From Anaerolineales bacterium (GTDB lineage: Bacteria; Chloroflexota; Anaerolineae; Anaerolineales; UBA6663): 5,702 nt of DNA. Below are positions 1 through 5,231 of this stretch, in pieces. The stretch lies in assembly GCA_016789245.1 (NCBI GenBank), contig JAEURM010000142.1:1-5702 (forward strand), given 5' to 3'. The position numbers and the translations under genes were made by a program. The notes beneath the pieces were generated by a model. The model had not been told where the DNA came from. It worked only from the letters and a program-made list of their open reading frames with translations, and did no database searches. Positions within the stretch are counted from its first letter, which is position 1. The number at the start of each line of letters is the position of its first letter.

Positions 1-2
1 AT

Positions 3-89
3 CTTACCTTTTATCAGCCGAAAGAAATTCAACCCAGCACCGTGGCAGATTTTGTAGCCCAAGCCGCACAGTTGGCGCTGTGCCGATGA
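3..89 (+). CDS. 3' tail of an unidentified plus-strand gene (partial)
   Basis: Reading frame 3 is open from the window edge to a TGA at 87-89 and gives a protein-like end of 28 residues (LTFYQPKEI... ending AQLALCR). The 5' part lies outside the window. The pattern FYxPK followed by a spacer and a DFV helix loosely recalls the C-terminal end of UbiX/Pad1-type flavin prenyltransferases, which often close with an aromatic-Tyr-x-x-Pro segment and an amphipathic helix. This is only a resemblance over a short stretch. Frame 2 is also open here (to a TAA at 149-151), so the frame choice rests on the protein-like composition. No terminator is visible between this end and the rplU promoter. Confidence 0.35.
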   Translation, partial: LTFYQPKEIQPSTVADFVAQAAQLALCR

Positions 90-139
90 AGGAGGTAAAA
101 TCGGGCTTTAAAGCGGCCATTGCACATTTTGGTTTGACT

Positions 140-168
140 TTGACAGAATAACTGCCGCTCGCTATAAT
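140..168 (+). promoter_or_regulatory. Consensus sigma-70 promoter for the ribosomal protein operon
   Basis: The -35 box TTGACA lies at 140-145 and the -10 box TATAAT at 163-168, separated by exactly 17 bases, so all twelve consensus positions match. The predicted transcription start is near 175. It would drive rplU-rpmA-rpmE, leaving a 5' leader of about 110 nt. A full-consensus housekeeping promoter fits strong, growth-linked expression of ribosomal protein genes. The assignment rests on sequence match and position only. Confidence 0.85.
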
Positions 169-174
169 TTCCCG

Positions 175-285
175 CCGTTGTCCCAGAACACGGCTATCTG
201 GGCACAACTTGAACCATAAGCCGCTATTTCCCTTTCCCGTGAGTACGGCCGCTGGCTGGAAACCGGCAAAGTAAAGGAGTTACAG
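175..285 (+). promoter_or_regulatory. Potentially structured 5' leader of rplU
   Basis: This is the untranslated stretch between the predicted transcription start and the rplU ATG. Two hairpins are visible. At 179-206 a 6-bp core (CCCAGA 182-187 with TCTGGG 197-202) is extended by TGT/ACA past one bulged C, around a 9-nt loop. At 255-267 GCTGG pairs with CCGGC (one G-U) around AAA, only 7 nt before the Shine-Dalgarno AAGGAG (274-279; spacing 6 to the ATG). Ribosomal protein operons are often autoregulated through such leaders, but no match to a named leader family was recognised. Confidence 0.35.
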
Positions 286-600
286 ATGAAGTACGCCATT
301 GTGCAAAGCGGTGGTAATCAATACCGCTGTGAAGAAGGGGCCACCATTGAAGTTCAACGCCTTACGGCTGAAGCTGGAAGCGCCTATGCTTTCAAGGAAG
401 TTTTGCTCATCTCCGATGGTGAAACCGTGAAGGTGGGCAAGCCCAATGTGGCGGGTGCGCAAGTTACGGGTACGGTGGTGGGCGAAATGAAAGGTGACAA
501 AACCTATTCCTTCCGCTACAAAGCCAAAGAGCGCCAACGCCGCCGCCGTGGTCATCGGCAAATTTATACACAAGTTAAGATTGAAGCAATTGAAGGTTAA
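286..600 (+). CDS. rplU: 50S ribosomal protein L21
   Basis: L21 binds 23S rRNA in the large ribosomal subunit and is needed for its assembly. The 104-residue product has the family's usual length and hallmarks: an N-terminal [14 protein letters not shown] strand (compare the usual YAIVxxGGKQY), a central EVLLISDGE...[13 protein letters not shown] segment, and the basic C-terminal RNA-binding region with several consecutive arginines followed by [14 protein letters not shown]. The start is fixed by the family N-terminus and a strong Shine-Dalgarno AAGGAG at 274-279. It is the first gene of an rplU-rpmA-rpmE unit and ends 5 nt before rpmA, the usual L21-L27 pairing. The Asn in GGNQY, where Lys is common, is a minor variation. 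Identification is secure. Confidence 0.97.
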   Translation: MKYAIVQSGGNQYRCEEGATIEVQRLTAEAGSAYAFKEVLLISDGETVKVGKPNVAGAQVTGTVVGEMKGDKTYSFRYKAKERQRRRRGHRQIYTQVKIEAIEG

Positions 601-605
601 CCAAC

Positions 606-875
606 ATGGCTCATAAAAAAGGTGCCGGCTCTAGCCGCAACGGACGTGATAGCAATTCTCAACGCTTGGGCGTGAAGAAGTACGGTGGCGAAGCCGTGCG
701 CTCGGGTAACATTATCGTGCGCCAGCGCGGCACAAAAATCAAGCCCGGCCTAAACGTGATGGTGGGCAAAGATGACTCTTTGTTTGCCGTGGCCGATGGC
801 GTGGTGAAGTTTGACACCCTGCCGAACGGCCAGAAGAAAGTTAGCGTTCTGCCGTTAGAAATCTCTACTAACTAA
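606..875 (+). CDS. rpmA: 50S ribosomal protein L27
   Basis: L27 sits at the interface near the peptidyl transferase centre, where its N-terminal tail reaches toward the P-site tRNA. The 89-residue protein begins [16 protein letters not shown] and continues with [26 protein letters not shown], the conserved family core, then [17 protein letters not shown]. It has the plain MAHKKG start rather than the cleavable N-terminal extension seen in many Firmicutes. A GAAGG Shine-Dalgarno at 592-596 overlaps the end of rplU, and only 5 nt separate the two genes, so they are co-transcribed and probably translationally coupled. Length and sequence are ordinary for the family. Confidence 0.97.
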   Translation: MAHKKGAGSSRNGRDSNSQRLGVKKYGGEAVRSGNIIVRQRGTKIKPGLNVMVGKDDSLFAVADGVVKFDTLPNGQKKVSVLPLEISTN

Positions 876-1001
876 TAACCACTGCCAGAGAAGTTACGGG
901 TTATTTGGTTATTTGCCACGTTCCCACGAGTGCGGTGAGTTGCGGCCCCCAATCATGGCACCGACGGAACAAATGTGGTTTTACCGGGGCTAGAGGACAA
1001 C
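876..1001 (+). other. rpmA-rpmE spacer with AT-rich inverted repeat
   Basis: The spacer is 126 nt, long compared with the 5-nt rplU-rpmA junction. An 8-bp inverted repeat, AATAACCA (874-881) with TGGTTATT (906-913), starts at the rpmA stop codon. A competing 7-bp pairing uses GGTTATT at 899-905. No convincing T-tract follows, so it is not called a terminator, and no good promoter was seen. A weak TGCCA/TGGCA pairing (914-918 with 956-960) could enclose the rest. It may be an internal leader or processing site for rpmE. This is inference. Confidence 0.3.
992..997 (+). promoter_or_regulatory. Ribosome binding site deciding the rpmE start
   Basis: AGAGGA lies 4 nt before the ATG at 1002. It supports that start over an in-frame GTG at 975, which would add nine residues (MVLPGLEDN) that do not belong to L31. 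The L31 family begins directly at the M-K-x-x-I-H-P-K-Y motif. Confidence 0.7.
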
Positions 1002-1472
1002 ATGAAAGAAAAGATTCACCCTAAGTATTTTGAGAGCGCCAAGATTGTTTGCTCCTGCGGCAACACGTGGACAACCGGCTCCACACGCGGGGAAATTCAC
1101 ACTGACGTGTGCTACAAGTGCCACCCGTTCTTTACGGGCGAGCAACGCATTGTGGACACCGAAGGCCAAGTAGACCGCTTCTATAAAAAGCTGGAAGCGC
1201 GCGTGAGCTACCAGAGCCAGCAACAAGCCCGCGAAACGGCGAAGCAAACCGTAGAGCAGGCCATTGGTAGCCTCGGCTTGGATGAACGCGTGGTGGCCAT
1301 GCTAACCGGCGCTGGCCTGAACACCGTGACCGAGTTGGTGGAGAAGGTGAAAGCTGGCGACGAAGGCATGCTCGCCATTGACGGCATGGGCCGCAAGAAT
1401 GTGATTGATATCAAGAAGCGCCTGCGCGCGCGCGGCTTCATGAAAGACGAAACTGAAACGCCCGCCGCGTAA
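1002..1472 (+). CDS. rpmE: Ribosomal protein L31 with C-terminal alpha-CTD-like helix-hairpin-helix domain
   Basis: Residues 1-67 are a complete zinc-type L31, a large-subunit protein at the intersubunit bridge. They begin MKEKIHPKYFES and carry the four-cysteine zinc set C17, C19, C37, C40, the HPFFTGEQR segment at 41-49 and VDRFYKKLEAR at 57-67. L31 normally ends near here at about 70 residues, but this protein is 156. After a Gln/Ala-rich, probably helical linker (69-88) comes a second domain at about 89-146 that strongly recalls the RNA polymerase alpha-subunit CTD: LDERVVAMLTGAGLNTVTELV, a 3-residue-longer loop, then IDGMGRKNVIDIKKRLRARGF, the helix-hairpin-helix. The ORF is uninterrupted, so the fusion is not a frameshift artefact in this sequence. 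It is the last gene before a strong terminator. L31 identity is secure. The tail's function is unknown; rRNA, DNA or protein binding are all possible. Confidence 0.93.
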   Translation: MKEKIHPKYFESAKIVCSCGNTWTTGSTRGEIHTDVCYKCHPFFTGEQRIVDTEGQVDRFYKKLEARVSYQSQQQARETAKQTVEQAIGSLGLDERVVAMLTGAGLNTVTELVEKVKAGDEGMLAIDGMGRKNVIDIKKRLRARGFMKDETETPAA

Positions 1473-1492
1473 CATCACCCTGACCCAATCGA

Positions 1493-1526
1493 GGGCAGGC
1501 ACTCACAAGGTGCCTGCCCTTTTTTG
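1493..1526 (+). terminator. Rho-independent terminator of the rplU-rpmA-rpmE operon
   Basis: A perfect 10-bp GC-rich stem, GGGCAGGCAC (1493-1502) with GTGCCTGCCC (1510-1519), encloses a 7-nt loop and is followed at once by six T residues (1520-1525). It begins 20 nt after the rpmE stop codon. This separates the ribosomal operon from the salvage and CCA genes. Confidence 0.95.
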
Positions 1527-1527
1527 T

Positions 1528-1604
1528 TCAACGGATTGAACGGATTTAGCGGATTAGCTACAATCAGGTTAATCTCATCCGCTCACATCCGATACATCCG
1601 TTGA
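1528..1604. repeat. Imperfect palindrome built from CGGAT/ATCCG words
   Basis: The left arm (1528-1554) contains three spaced CGGAT units after TCAA. The right arm (1577-1604) carries three ATCCG units in the mirrored order and ends TTGA. Reverse-complementing the left arm aligns it with the right through ATCCGCT, ATCCG and ATCCGTTGA, with small differences between these blocks. The unpaired centre is 22 nt. It fills the space between the ribosomal terminator and the thymidine kinase gene. It resembles short intergenic palindromic repeats dispersed in many bacterial genomes, and has no coding content. Confidence 0.7.
1536..1564 (+). promoter_or_regulatory. Probable sigma-70 promoter for tdk-hpt and cca
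   Basis: TTGAAC at 1536-1541 (four of six -35 positions) is followed after 17 bases by TACAAT at 1559-1564 (five of six -10 positions). It lies just past the ribosomal terminator and 50 nt before the next ATG, where a new promoter is expected. The -35 box lies inside the left arm of the CGGAT palindrome, so the repeat may have contributed to it. The spacing and position are good but the boxes are imperfect. Confidence 0.5.
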
Positions 1605-1614
1605 CCCAACGCTT

Positions 1615-2766
1615 ATGAAACACACTCACGGCTCCATTGAAGTCATCACCGGTTCCATGTTCAGCGGCAAGACCGAGGAACTCATCCGCCGCTTGCGCCG
1701 CGCCCGCATTGCCAAGCAGAACATTCAAGTGTTCAAGCCGATTATTGATAACCGGTACGCGGTAGAAAAAGTGAAATCTCACGCGGGCAGTGAATTTGAA
1801 GCCACGCCGCTGGCTCACGCGGCAGAGATTCTGCCACTGGTAAAGGCGGAAACCACTGTAGTGGGCTTGGATGAAGCGCAATTCTTTGAGCCGGAAATTG
1901 TGGAAGTGGCCCGCGCCTTAGCCGCGCGCGGCGTACGGGTGATTGTGGCCGGTTTAGATCAGGATTTTCGCGGCGAGCCGTTCGGCCCGATGCCCGACTT
2001 TTTTGCGTTAGCAGAAAGCGTGGATAAACTGCACGCCATTTGCGCCGTGTGCGGCGATGAAGCCTCCCGCACCCAGCGGCTCATCAACGATGAACCCGCT
2101 TCTTACGATGACCCGATTGTGGTGGTAGGCGCAAGTGAAATGTACGAAGCCCGTTGCCGAGAGCACCACTTAGTGCCGCGCCGCCCGTTGATGGCCCCCG
2201 CCCCTCAACCCGTGCCCGCCGGCCAGCCAGAGATGCTGGAGAGCATCCTCATTCCCGAAGGCCAACTGCAAAGCCGCGTCCGTGAGTTGGGCGCTGTTAT
2301 TAGCCGCGATTACGCGGGCAAAGATTTACTACTCATTTGTATCTTGCGCGGCGGCATCCTATTCCTCACGGATTTGATGCGCTCGTTGACGGTTTTACAC
2401 ACCGTGGAGTTCATGGCCATTTCATCGTACAGCGTTGGGATGCGTAAATCATCTGGCCAAGTGCGCATTAACCTAGATGTGAACCAAGATATTGCCGGTA
2501 AGCATGTGCTAATTGTGGAAGATATTGTAGATACCGGCCACACCATTGCCGCCGTGCTAGATTTGCTGGCCACGCGCCGCCCCGCCTCACTAAAAATTTG
2601 CTCCCTGCTAGATAAAGCTGAGCGCCGCGAAGCCGATGTGCCGCTCGATTACGTGGGCTTCACCATTCCCAATCACTTTGTAGTGGGCTACGGCTTGGAT
2701 GTGGACGAGTATTTTCGCAACTTGCCGTATATCGGCATTGTAAAACCGGGCTTCACCATTGGGTGA
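1615..2766 (+). CDS. Bifunctional thymidine kinase-hypoxanthine phosphoribosyltransferase fusion
   Basis: Residues 1-190 are a type II thymidine kinase, which makes dTMP from thymidine and ATP. They show the P-loop GSMFSGKT (13-20), the catalytic DEAQ (86-89, Glu87), a zinc site of C143, C146, C181 and H184, and the substrate lasso region (SRTQRL at 151-156, YEARC at 177-181). A Pro/Ala-rich linker (about 191-206) leads to a full hypoxanthine phosphoribosyltransferase (207-383), which makes IMP/GMP from purine bases and PRPP. It has LRGG (244-247), the SYSVGM flap (271-276), the PRPP loop EDIVDTGHT (302-310), and purine-site K334, F355, V356 and D362. All key residues of both enzymes are present, so both activities are expected. 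The ATG at 1615 has no clear Shine-Dalgarno, but the P-loop at residue 13 rules out later starts. Either domain alone would be called tdk or hpt. Confidence 0.93.
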   Translation: MKHTHGSIEVITGSMFSGKTEELIRRLRRARIAKQNIQVFKPIIDNRYAVEKVKSHAGSEFEATPLAHAAEILPLVKAETTVVGLDEAQFFEPEIVEVARALAARGVRVIVAGLDQDFRGEPFGPMPDFFALAESVDKLHAICAVCGDEASRTQRLINDEPASYDDPIVVVGASEMYEARCREHHLVPRRPLMAPAPQPVPAGQPEMLESILIPEGQLQSRVRELGAVISRDYAGKDLLLICILRGGILFLTDLMRSLTVLHTVEFMAISSYSVGMRKSSGQVRINLDVNQDIAGKHVLIVEDIVDTGHTIAAVLDLLATRRPASLKICSLLDKAERREADVPLDYVGFTIPNHFVVGYGLDVDEYFRNLPYIGIVKPGFTIG

Positions 2767-2822
2767 TTGTGCGATTTGGTGATTTATGAACTCATCACCC
2801 AATCACTCAATATCGCAATCAC
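2763..2822. repeat. Palindrome of GTGATT/AATCAC words spanning a gene junction
   Basis: The left arm (2763-2789) reads GTGATTG, CGAT, TTG, GTGATT and TGA in order. The reverse complement of the right arm (2792-2822) gives the same blocks with a few inserted bases. The stop codon of the kinase-HPRT gene (TGA 2764-2766) and the start codon of the CCA gene (ATG 2786-2788) both lie in the left arm. The right arm codes for residues 3-13 of the CCA enzyme. It is a different word from the CGGAT palindrome but has the same design. Confidence 0.65.
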
Positions 2823-4441
2823 TCACTGCGTACGCCGGGCGTTGGGTAGCCCTCATCAAAGGCCAAGTGGCGGGCACCGGCGCCACGCAAGCCGAAGCGC
2901 TCGCCAGCGCGCAACTCTCTCAATCTAAAGCGCAACCACAGGTGATTTTTGTGCCGGAAGATTTTCCCTACGAATTGCCAGAAATAGTGGCCCGCGTGCA
3001 GGCCTACGTGCCCGAGCCAGAAAAAGTGTGGCTGGTGGGCGGCGCTGTGCGCGATGCCATACTCAGCCGCGCTGGGCATGACTTAGATTTTGCCGTGAAC
3101 GGTGATGGGTTGGCCGTGGCCCGCCGCGTGGCAGATGCTCTGCAAGCCGCGTTTTATCCATTGGATGCCGAACGGGGCACGGGCCGCGTTATCCTCAAAG
3201 ATACGGCGGAACAGCCCGCCATCATTTTAGATTTTGCAGAACTGCGCGGTGCAGATATTTATGCAGATTTGGCCGCGCGTGATTTCACACTAAACGCGAT
3301 GGCCGTGCCGTTGGCCGCGCCGGAAACATTGATTGACCCTCTGCGCGGCGCGGCTGACCTGCGGGCCAAACTCATTCGCGCCTGCGCGGAAAACTCCATC
3401 ACCTCAGACCCGGTGCGCGGCATTCGCGCCGTGCGGCAGGCGGCGCAATTCAGCTTCAAGATTGAAAGAGAAACCCGCGCCGCCATCAAAACTTCTGCCG
3501 CTGAAATAACCAGCGTTTCTGCAGAGCGCGTACGGGATGAGTTGGTGCGCTGTGTGGGCGGCCCGCAACCGGCGGCCACGCTCCGCGCGCTAGATTGGCT
3601 AGGCCTGTTGGATATTATTTTGCCGGAGTTGGCCACGCTCAAAGGCGTTACACAATCACTGCCGCACACCATGGATGTGTGGGAACACACGCTCACGGTG
3701 GTGGCAAGGCTGGCGGATGTAATTTACATCCTCGGCCCGCAACATGATCTGGACGCCGCTTCGGATTTAACGCTCGGCTTAGTTTCCGTGCGGCTGGGGC
3801 GGTATCGCCACAAAATCACCAGCCACTTAGCCGAAGCTATTTCCAGTGAGCGCCCCGCCCGCTGGATACTTTTGCTGGCCGCGCTGTTACATGATGCGGC
3901 CAAGCCGCAAACGCGCACCGTAGACGCGGATGGCCGCATTCGCTTTTTGGGGCATGAAGCGGCGGGCGCGAGGTTGGCGGCTGAGATTTTCGCGCGGCTC
4001 AAGTTCAGTGCGGATGAAGTGAAGCGCACACAAACTATTGTGGCCCATCACATGCGGCCGCGCCAACTGAGCCGGGAAGGTGAGCCTTCTGCCCGCGCCA
4101 TTTACCGCTTCTTCAAAGATACCGGCACGGCAGGCGTGGATATCATCTTGCTCTCGCTCGCAGATTTGATGGGTAAATCCGGCAGTTACCCGCCGCCGCA
4201 AGTGGAATGGGCGGAGCATTTGGCCGCCTGTGCCAAAATGCTGGAAGCCTATTTTGAGAAGCGGGAAACAGTAGTGGCCCCCAAGCCGCTGATTACGGGT
4301 GATGATTTGATGCGGGAACTCAACCTGCCGCCCGGCCCCCAAATTGGCAAACTGCTAGAAGCCATCCGCGAGGCCCAAGTTGAAGGCACGGTAGTAGATG
4401 CTGACGGCGCGTTGGCGTTGGCGAAGAGCTTGCTAGTTTAG
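2786..4441 (+). CDS. DUF5678-like domain + CCA tRNA nucleotidyltransferase/poly(A) polymerase family with HD domain
   Basis: Class II nucleotidyltransferases add CCA (or A/CC) to tRNA 3' ends, or poly(A) to RNA. Motif A is LVGGAVRD (83-90) plus DLD (99-101), the metal-binding aspartates. Motif B is RDFTLNAMA (165-173), and DPLRGAADLRAKLIR (184-198) follows. The nucleotide-template motif reads SDPVRGIR (207-214), where EDxxR is usual. An HD phosphohydrolase domain has H294, H301, HD 369-370, H390, HH 421-422 and D460. Residues 14-57 (AYAGRWVALIKGQV... VIFVPED) look like DUF5678, an extra N-terminal unit absent from ordinary enzymes. The ATG is the only normal start between the in-frame TGA at 2780-2782 and this domain, with a weak GGTGA (2778-2782) before it. 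The gene follows the kinase-HPRT gene by 19 nt and is probably co-transcribed. True CCA addition versus poly(A) polymerase activity cannot be settled here, so no symbol is given. Confidence 0.92.
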   Translation: MNSSPNHSISQSLTAYAGRWVALIKGQVAGTGATQAEALASAQLSQSKAQPQVIFVPEDFPYELPEIVARVQAYVPEPEKVWLVGGAVRDAILSRAGHDLDFAVNGDGLAVARRVADALQAAFYPLDAERGTGRVILKDTAEQPAIILDFAELRGADIYADLAARDFTLNAMAVPLAAPETLIDPLRGAADLRAKLIRACAENSITSDPVRGIRAVRQAAQFSFKIERETRAAIKTSAAEITSVSAERVRDELVRCVGGPQPAATLRALDWLGLLDIILPELATLKGVTQSLPHTMDVWEHTLTVVARLADVIYILGPQHDLDAASDLTLGLVSVRLGRYRHKITSHLAEAISSERPARWILLLAALLHDAAKPQTRTVDADGRIRFLGHEAAGARLAAEIFARLKFSADEVKRTQTIVAHHMRPRQLSREGEPSARAIYRFFKDTGTAGVDIILLSLADLMGKSGSYPPPQVEWAEHLAACAKMLEAYFEKRETVVAPKPLITGDDLMRELNLPPGPQIGKLLEAIREAQVEGTVVDADGALALAKSLLV

Positions 4442-4591
4442 TACGGTAATCATGCTTTCTGAGAGGCGCGTTGCTCGCACATCTCCTGTCTAACATTTAC
4501 AGCTTTTTGATTTGTAGGGCTAGCACTGCCGTTTACGTCCAAAATCACAAACCCCTCACGGTAAAATCAGAGATGACCCGTTGGGCCATCT
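4442..4591. other. Convergent intergenic region
   Basis: This 150-base stretch separates the 3' ends of the CCA gene (plus) and the response regulator (minus). No credible gene is present: the plus-strand ORF starting at 4471 runs into the regulator antisense and has no recognisable content. No clear rho-independent terminator for the CCA gene was found. The only good hairpin, at 4569-4593, has its T-tract on the minus strand side. Confidence 0.6.
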
Positions 4592-4593
4592 CT
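4563..4593 (-). terminator. Probable terminator of the ANTAR regulator gene
   Basis: Read on the minus strand, AGAGATGGCCC (4593-4583) pairs with GGGTCATCTCT (4579-4569) as an 11-bp stem with one G-U pair and a 3-nt loop AAC. A short U-run (TTTT, 4566-4563) follows two bases (GA) after the stem. The stem overlaps the regulator's TAG stop codon (4594-4592), so it is unusually close. The short U-tract makes it weaker than the rpmE terminator. Confidence 0.6.
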
Positions 4594-5167
4594 ACGCACT
4601 TCCCATCTTCTTCAAAATATCCTCCGCTACACGGCGCATACTGGTGCGCTCATCCCGGGCGCGGCGCTGAATGGTGAGGTAGGCCGCTTCTTCCGTTAGG
4701 CCGGATTTGATGAGCAAGCCTTTGGCTTTCTCCACCAACTTGCGCGTTTCAATGGTTTCTTCTAATTCCACAATTTTTTCTTGGGCGGCTTGCGCGTCTG
4801 CAAAGCGGGCTATGGCAATTTGAATGGCTGCGCTCAAATCTCGCTCATCCACCGGCTTGATGAGATAACTTTGTATGGGCAGTTCAGCGGCCTTGCGGAT
4901 TAAGTCTTGCTCACTGTACGCTGTAAGCAGAAGCACCGGCATGGGGTGCTTGCGCGCAATCACCTTAGCGGCTTCCAAACCATCCGTTAGCGGCATGCGA
5001 ATATCCAGAATTGCCAAATCCGGGTTGGCGGTGCGGGCAATATCCAGTGCTTCCCGGCCATTGGCGGCTAACAACGCCTCATGGCCCATGGCCTGCAACA
5101 TGCTTTTCAATCCCAAGCGAATGATGGCTTCATCATCTGCCACCAAAATACGTAACTTGTTTTGCAT
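4592..5167 (-). CDS. ANTAR-domain response regulator (AmiR/NasR/EutV type)
   Basis: This is a two-component regulator predicted to act on RNA as a transcription antiterminator rather than on DNA. The receiver domain (about 5-120) has the acidic pair D11-D12, phospho-acceptor D55 in ILDIRMP, T82 and K104 in IKP. All switch residues are present. A helical, coiled-coil-prone segment (about 118-140) leads to the ANTAR domain (about 136-188): ETRKLVEKAKGLLIKSGLTE (139-158), then AAYLTIQRRARDERTSMRRV with AEDIL, matching the family AKG, RRA and VAxxI positions. The 191-residue length is normal. ANTAR proteins dimerise on phosphorylation and bind paired hexaloop hairpins in leader RNAs. No purine-rich Shine-Dalgarno precedes the ATG, only an A-rich stretch. 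It follows the sensor kinase by 64 nt, its likely cognate partner. The regulated genes are not visible. Confidence 0.95.
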   Translation of the reverse strand: MQNKLRILVADDEAIIRLGLKSMLQAMGHEALLAANGREALDIARTANPDLAILDIRMPLTDGLEAAKVIARKHPMPVLLLTAYSEQDLIRKAAELPIQSYLIKPVDERDLSAAIQIAIARFADAQAAQEKIVELEETIETRKLVEKAKGLLIKSGLTEEAAYLTIQRRARDERTSMRRVAEDILKKMGSA

Positions 5168-5188
5168 AGTTTTATTTTTTTGAGAAAT

Positions 5189-5218
5189 GTCACTGCCGTT
5201 TGGCTTGCTCGCAATGAC
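5189..5218. repeat. Short GTCATTGC-type palindromic repeat
   Basis: GTCACTGC (5189-5196) and GCAATGAC (5211-5218) are inverted copies with one mismatch (a G-T pair in one RNA sense), around a 14-nt centre. On the minus strand it starts CGTCATTGCGAGC, which resembles widespread intergenic repeats of that sequence type in several phyla. It lies between kinase and regulator, and no T-run follows it on either strand, so it is not a classic terminator. Confidence 0.55.
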
Positions 5219-5231
5219 GACTACAATGGAA

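Noticed and set aside
66..83. GCACAG/CTGTGC hairpin with a 6-nt loop as an ANTAR target
   Set aside because: The loop TTGGCG lacks the A at position 1, there is no second tandem hairpin, and no overlapping terminator is present.
89..96. AAGGAGGT, a perfect Shine-Dalgarno match
   Set aside because: No ATG, GTG or TTG follows at a usable distance. Reading from the ATC at 100 hits a stop after two codons, so it is probably chance.
86..151. A 21-residue ORF (ATG at 86, TAA at 149-151) overlapping the upstream stop codon by ATGA
   Set aside because: The ATGA overlap is suggestive of coupling, but the peptide is short, unrecognised, has no Shine-Dalgarno, and overlaps the rplU promoter.
975..1001. 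GTG start giving an N-terminally longer L31
   Set aside because: The added residues are not part of L31, and a ribosome binding site sits just before the ATG at 1002.
1528..2822. The two word palindromes as a CRISPR array
   Set aside because: Repeat units are only 5-6 bases, spacers are not unique protospacer-length segments, and no cas genes are present.
3259..4342. Several long minus-strand ORFs opposite the CCA gene
   Set aside because: They are frame shadows of a clearly conserved plus-strand gene, Arg/Ser/Ala-rich with no domain pattern.
4524..4534. CACTGCCGTTT repeated at 5191-5201, flanking the regulator gene
   Set aside because: An 11-base direct repeat is expected by chance in a window of this size, and the flanking bases do not match, so there is no support for a mobile element.
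4471..4677. Plus-strand ORF of 68 codons
   Set aside because: It overlaps the end of the ANTAR regulator in antisense and has no recognisable protein features.
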